From: an uncultured Rhodospirillales bacterium
GTDB lineage: Bacteria; Pseudomonadota; Alphaproteobacteria; ATCC43930; CGMCC-115725
Length of the DNA: 7,547 nucleotides
Reading direction: 5' to 3'
Assembly: GCA_903897565.1 (NCBI GenBank)
Contig: CAIUCF010000882.1
Location: 1 to 7,547, forward strand
Within the stretch, counting starts at the first letter, position 1; every line of letters starts with the position of its first letter. This document shows positions 6,302-7,547 of the stretch, piece by piece. Under the pieces are notes generated by a model, which saw only the letters and a program-made list of their open reading frames with translations, was not told the DNA's origin and ran no database searches. Made by a program: the position numbers and the translations under genes.

Positions 6302-6695
6302 CGCCGCCGGCTATCGTGGCTATATCGCCTCGCGGCCGATTCTCGGCAACCGCACCGCGCAGCATGTCCAGAATCTCGTGATCCGCGACTATGCCCAGCG
6401 TCATGGGCTGTTGTTCAAGCTCAGCGCGACCGAATATGCCATGCCCGGCTGCTACATGATGCTGCAGCAGGTTCTCCAGGAATTGCCTCTGCTGGACGGG
6501 GTGATCGCCTTTAGCATGTTCATGCTGCCACCGGCGCGACCGGCGCGCCGCGCGGTCTACGACACGGTGCTGAGCCTGGGCCGGACGCTCCACTTCGCCC
6601 AGGAGTCTTTTGTCGTCACCTGCCGCCAGGACATCGGGCGGATCGAGGATATCTGGATGATCCAGCAGGCCACCAGCCGCCCGGTCGAGATCTGA
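6294..6695 (+). CDS. Sporadic carbohydrate cluster protein, LIC12192-like family (function unknown)
   Basis: Small soluble protein of 133 residues with no signal peptide or clear membrane span. I recognise the pattern of the family called 'sporadic carbohydrate cluster protein, LIC12192 family': GYRGYIASRP at 6-15, GNRTAQHVQNLVIRDYAQ at 18-35, LSATEYAMPGCY at 43-54 and LHFAQE at 99-104. No biochemical function is known to me. Its layout of short strand GYIxS, helix with conserved Q/N, strand, helix and hydrophobic strand DGVIAFSMF (68-76) resembles the catalytic domain of serine recombinases, with S13 where the nucleophile would be. The recombinase DRLxR motif and any DNA-binding domain are absent, so recombination is unlikely. 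It sits between the oxygenase (8-nt overlap) and a methyltransferase (1-nt gap), suggesting joint action on the same sugar. Good confidence in family, none in mechanism. Confidence 0.85.
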   Translation: MSDAAGYRGYIASRPILGNRTAQHVQNLVIRDYAQRHGLLFKLSATEYAMPGCYMMLQQVLQELPLLDGVIAFSMFMLPPARPARRAVYDTVLSLGRTLHFAQESFVVTCRQDIGRIEDIWMIQQATSRPVEI

Positions 6696-6696
6696 C

Positions 6697-7362
6697 ATGG
6701 CGCGCATCGATTTCCTGCAGACGCAGCATTCCAGCACGAGCCGAGACTATGTCCAGCGTGTCGTCGCCCATGACAAGGCCCATTGCGCCGAGATCGCCGG
6801 TCGCTTCGGCCAGGAATATTGGGATGGCGAGCGACAATACGGCTACGGCGGCTATCGCTATGACGGCCGCTGGCGGACCTTGGCGGACACACTGATTGCG
6901 CATTACCGCCTGAAGCCCGGCGACAAGATCCTCGATGTCGGCTGCGGCAAGGGATTTCTGCTCTACGAGCTCATGACGGCTCTCCCGGGACTGGCGGTCG
7001 CCGGCATCGATATCTCCCGCTACGGCATCGAGAACGCCAAGGAAGAGGTTCGCCCCTTCCTGCAGATCGGCGACGCCCGGAGCCTGCCCTATCCCGACGA
7101 CACGTTCGACTTCGTCCTCTCCCTCGGCACACTCCATAATCTCCCGCTCGAAGGCGCCATGGCCGGCTTCCGCGAGATCGAGCGCGTTGGCCGCGGATCG
7201 CGCAAATACGTGATGGTCGAGTCTTTCCGCTCGGAGCGCGAGAAGATGAACCTGCTCTACTGGCAGCTGACGTGCCAGTCCTTCCACAGCCCGGAAAGCT
7301 GGGCATGGCTGGCCGCGCAGGCCGGCTATACCGGCGATCATGGGTTCATCTTCTTCGAGTGA
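6697..7362 (+). CDS. Class I SAM-dependent methyltransferase (second, unrelated to the first)
   Basis: Predicted cytosolic methyltransferase of 221 residues. Seen: motif I ILDVGCGKG at 78-86, motif II acid D105 in GIDIS, GDARSLPYPDDTFDFVLSLGTLHNL at 125-149 (here GDA-SLP and FDFVLS are the typical post-II elements), then REIERV at 159-164 and a strand KYVMVESF at 170-177. The N-terminal 70 residues, including YWDGERQYGYGGYRYDGRW at 41-59, are rich in Tyr and Gly and form a probable substrate-binding lid; this segment is shared, from memory, with methyltransferases of surface-sugar loci. It shows no close likeness to the methyltransferase at the window's left end. ATG 6697 comes one base after the preceding stop and has only a weak ribosome binding site, so translation probably relies on coupling. 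O-methylation of a sugar is a guess; N- or C-methylation cannot be excluded. Confidence 0.85.
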   Translation: MARIDFLQTQHSSTSRDYVQRVVAHDKAHCAEIAGRFGQEYWDGERQYGYGGYRYDGRWRTLADTLIAHYRLKPGDKILDVGCGKGFLLYELMTALPGLAVAGIDISRYGIENAKEEVRPFLQIGDARSLPYPDDTFDFVLSLGTLHNLPLEGAMAGFREIERVGRGSRKYVMVESFRSEREKMNLLYWQLTCQSFHSPESWAWLAAQAGYTGDHGFIFFE

Positions 7363-7547
7363 TGCGGTCCCGTCGGTGCTGATCATCGGCGGCGACAGCA
7401 TGATCGGGGGCGTCCTCGCGGCGACGCTCGACCAGGCGGGAACCCGTCATTGGGCGACGACACGGCGCCCGGCGGCGCGATCCCCGGACCGCCCTCTCAT
7501 CGATCTGGGGTCGCAACACTGGTCCGATCTCGACACGATCGAGGCCG
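7340..7547 (+). CDS. Rossmann/SDR-type sugar-nucleotide-binding protein, 3'-truncated by window end
   Basis: The first 69 codons of a gene that runs off the window. From ATG 7340 the frame reads a short Ser-rich leader, then the strand-loop VLIIGGDSMIGG at 13-24, a helix (VLAATLDQAG), a second strand with TTRRP at 40-44 and then PLIDLG at 52-57. GGDSMIG is a GxxxxIG dinucleotide-binding loop like that of dTDP-4-dehydrorhamnose reductase-type and atypical SDRs, and the arginines after strand 2 suggest NADP(H) preference. ATG 7340 would overlap the methyltransferase gene by 23 nt; GTG 7376, which starts exactly at the strand, is an alternative that leaves a 13-nt gap. Neither has a clear ribosome binding site. 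A reductase or epimerase role in finishing the cluster's nucleotide sugar is inferred; no catalytic YxxxK is within view. Confidence 0.7.
   Translation, partial: MGSSSSSDAVPSVLIIGGDSMIGGVLAATLDQAGTRHWATTRRPAARSPDRPLIDLGSQHWSDLDTIEA

Noticed and set aside
6294..6695. Calling the small LIC12192-type protein a resolvase or transposon-encoded recombinase
   Set aside because: The resolvase DRLxR-type motif and a helix-turn-helix domain are absent, the length is too short, and the gene is embedded in a sugar operon with no terminal repeats. Only a fold-level likeness is proposed.

Overview
This is a GC-rich, tightly packed stretch of bacterial DNA. Every gene I can support lies on the plus strand. 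The codon preference (GCC, CTC, CGC, ATC, TCG) and the reading-frame style suggest an alphaproteobacterium, perhaps a Rhodospirillales-like one. That placement rests on composition only and is weak. I see no tRNA, rRNA, insertion sequence, CRISPR array, terminator or phage gene.

The window looks like the inside of one long surface-sugar operon of ten genes, with both ends cut. In order: a class I SAM methyltransferase (5-661, may begin upstream); an extended-SDR sugar-nucleotide epimerase (662-1654); a cytidylyltransferase-PfkB kinase fusion whose domain order is the reverse of HldE (1651-3192); a GmhA-type SIS isomerase (3201-3785); a second extended-SDR epimerase/dehydratase (3828-4850); a small HAD phosphatase (4869-5492); a 2OG-Fe(II) oxygenase (5489-6301); a small protein of the 'sporadic carbohydrate cluster, LIC12192' type (6294-6695); a second SAM methyltransferase (6697-7362); and the first 69 codons of a third Rossmann/SDR protein (7340 to the end, running off the window). 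Gaps between genes are at most 42 nt, and several genes overlap by 4, 8 or 23 nt, so co-transcription and translational coupling are likely.

Isomerase, kinase, phosphatase and nucleotidylyltransferase are together the activities of the ADP/GDP-heptose route: sedoheptulose-7-P to heptose-7-P to heptose-1,7-bisP to heptose-1-P to NDP-heptose. The two or three SDR proteins, the oxygenase and the two methyltransferases would then tailor the sugar or its attachment. The proposed output is an unusual, oxidised and possibly methylated NDP-heptose-like sugar for LPS, capsule or another surface glycan. No glycosyltransferase or export gene is in the window, so the final acceptor is unknown.

The main points for follow-up are the reversed HldE-like fusion; the changed metal-site residues in the GmhA homologue; the non-GmhB phosphatase sitting where GmhB would be expected; and the LIC12192-type protein, whose sequence pattern reads to me like a stripped-down serine-recombinase catalytic domain reused in sugar metabolism.
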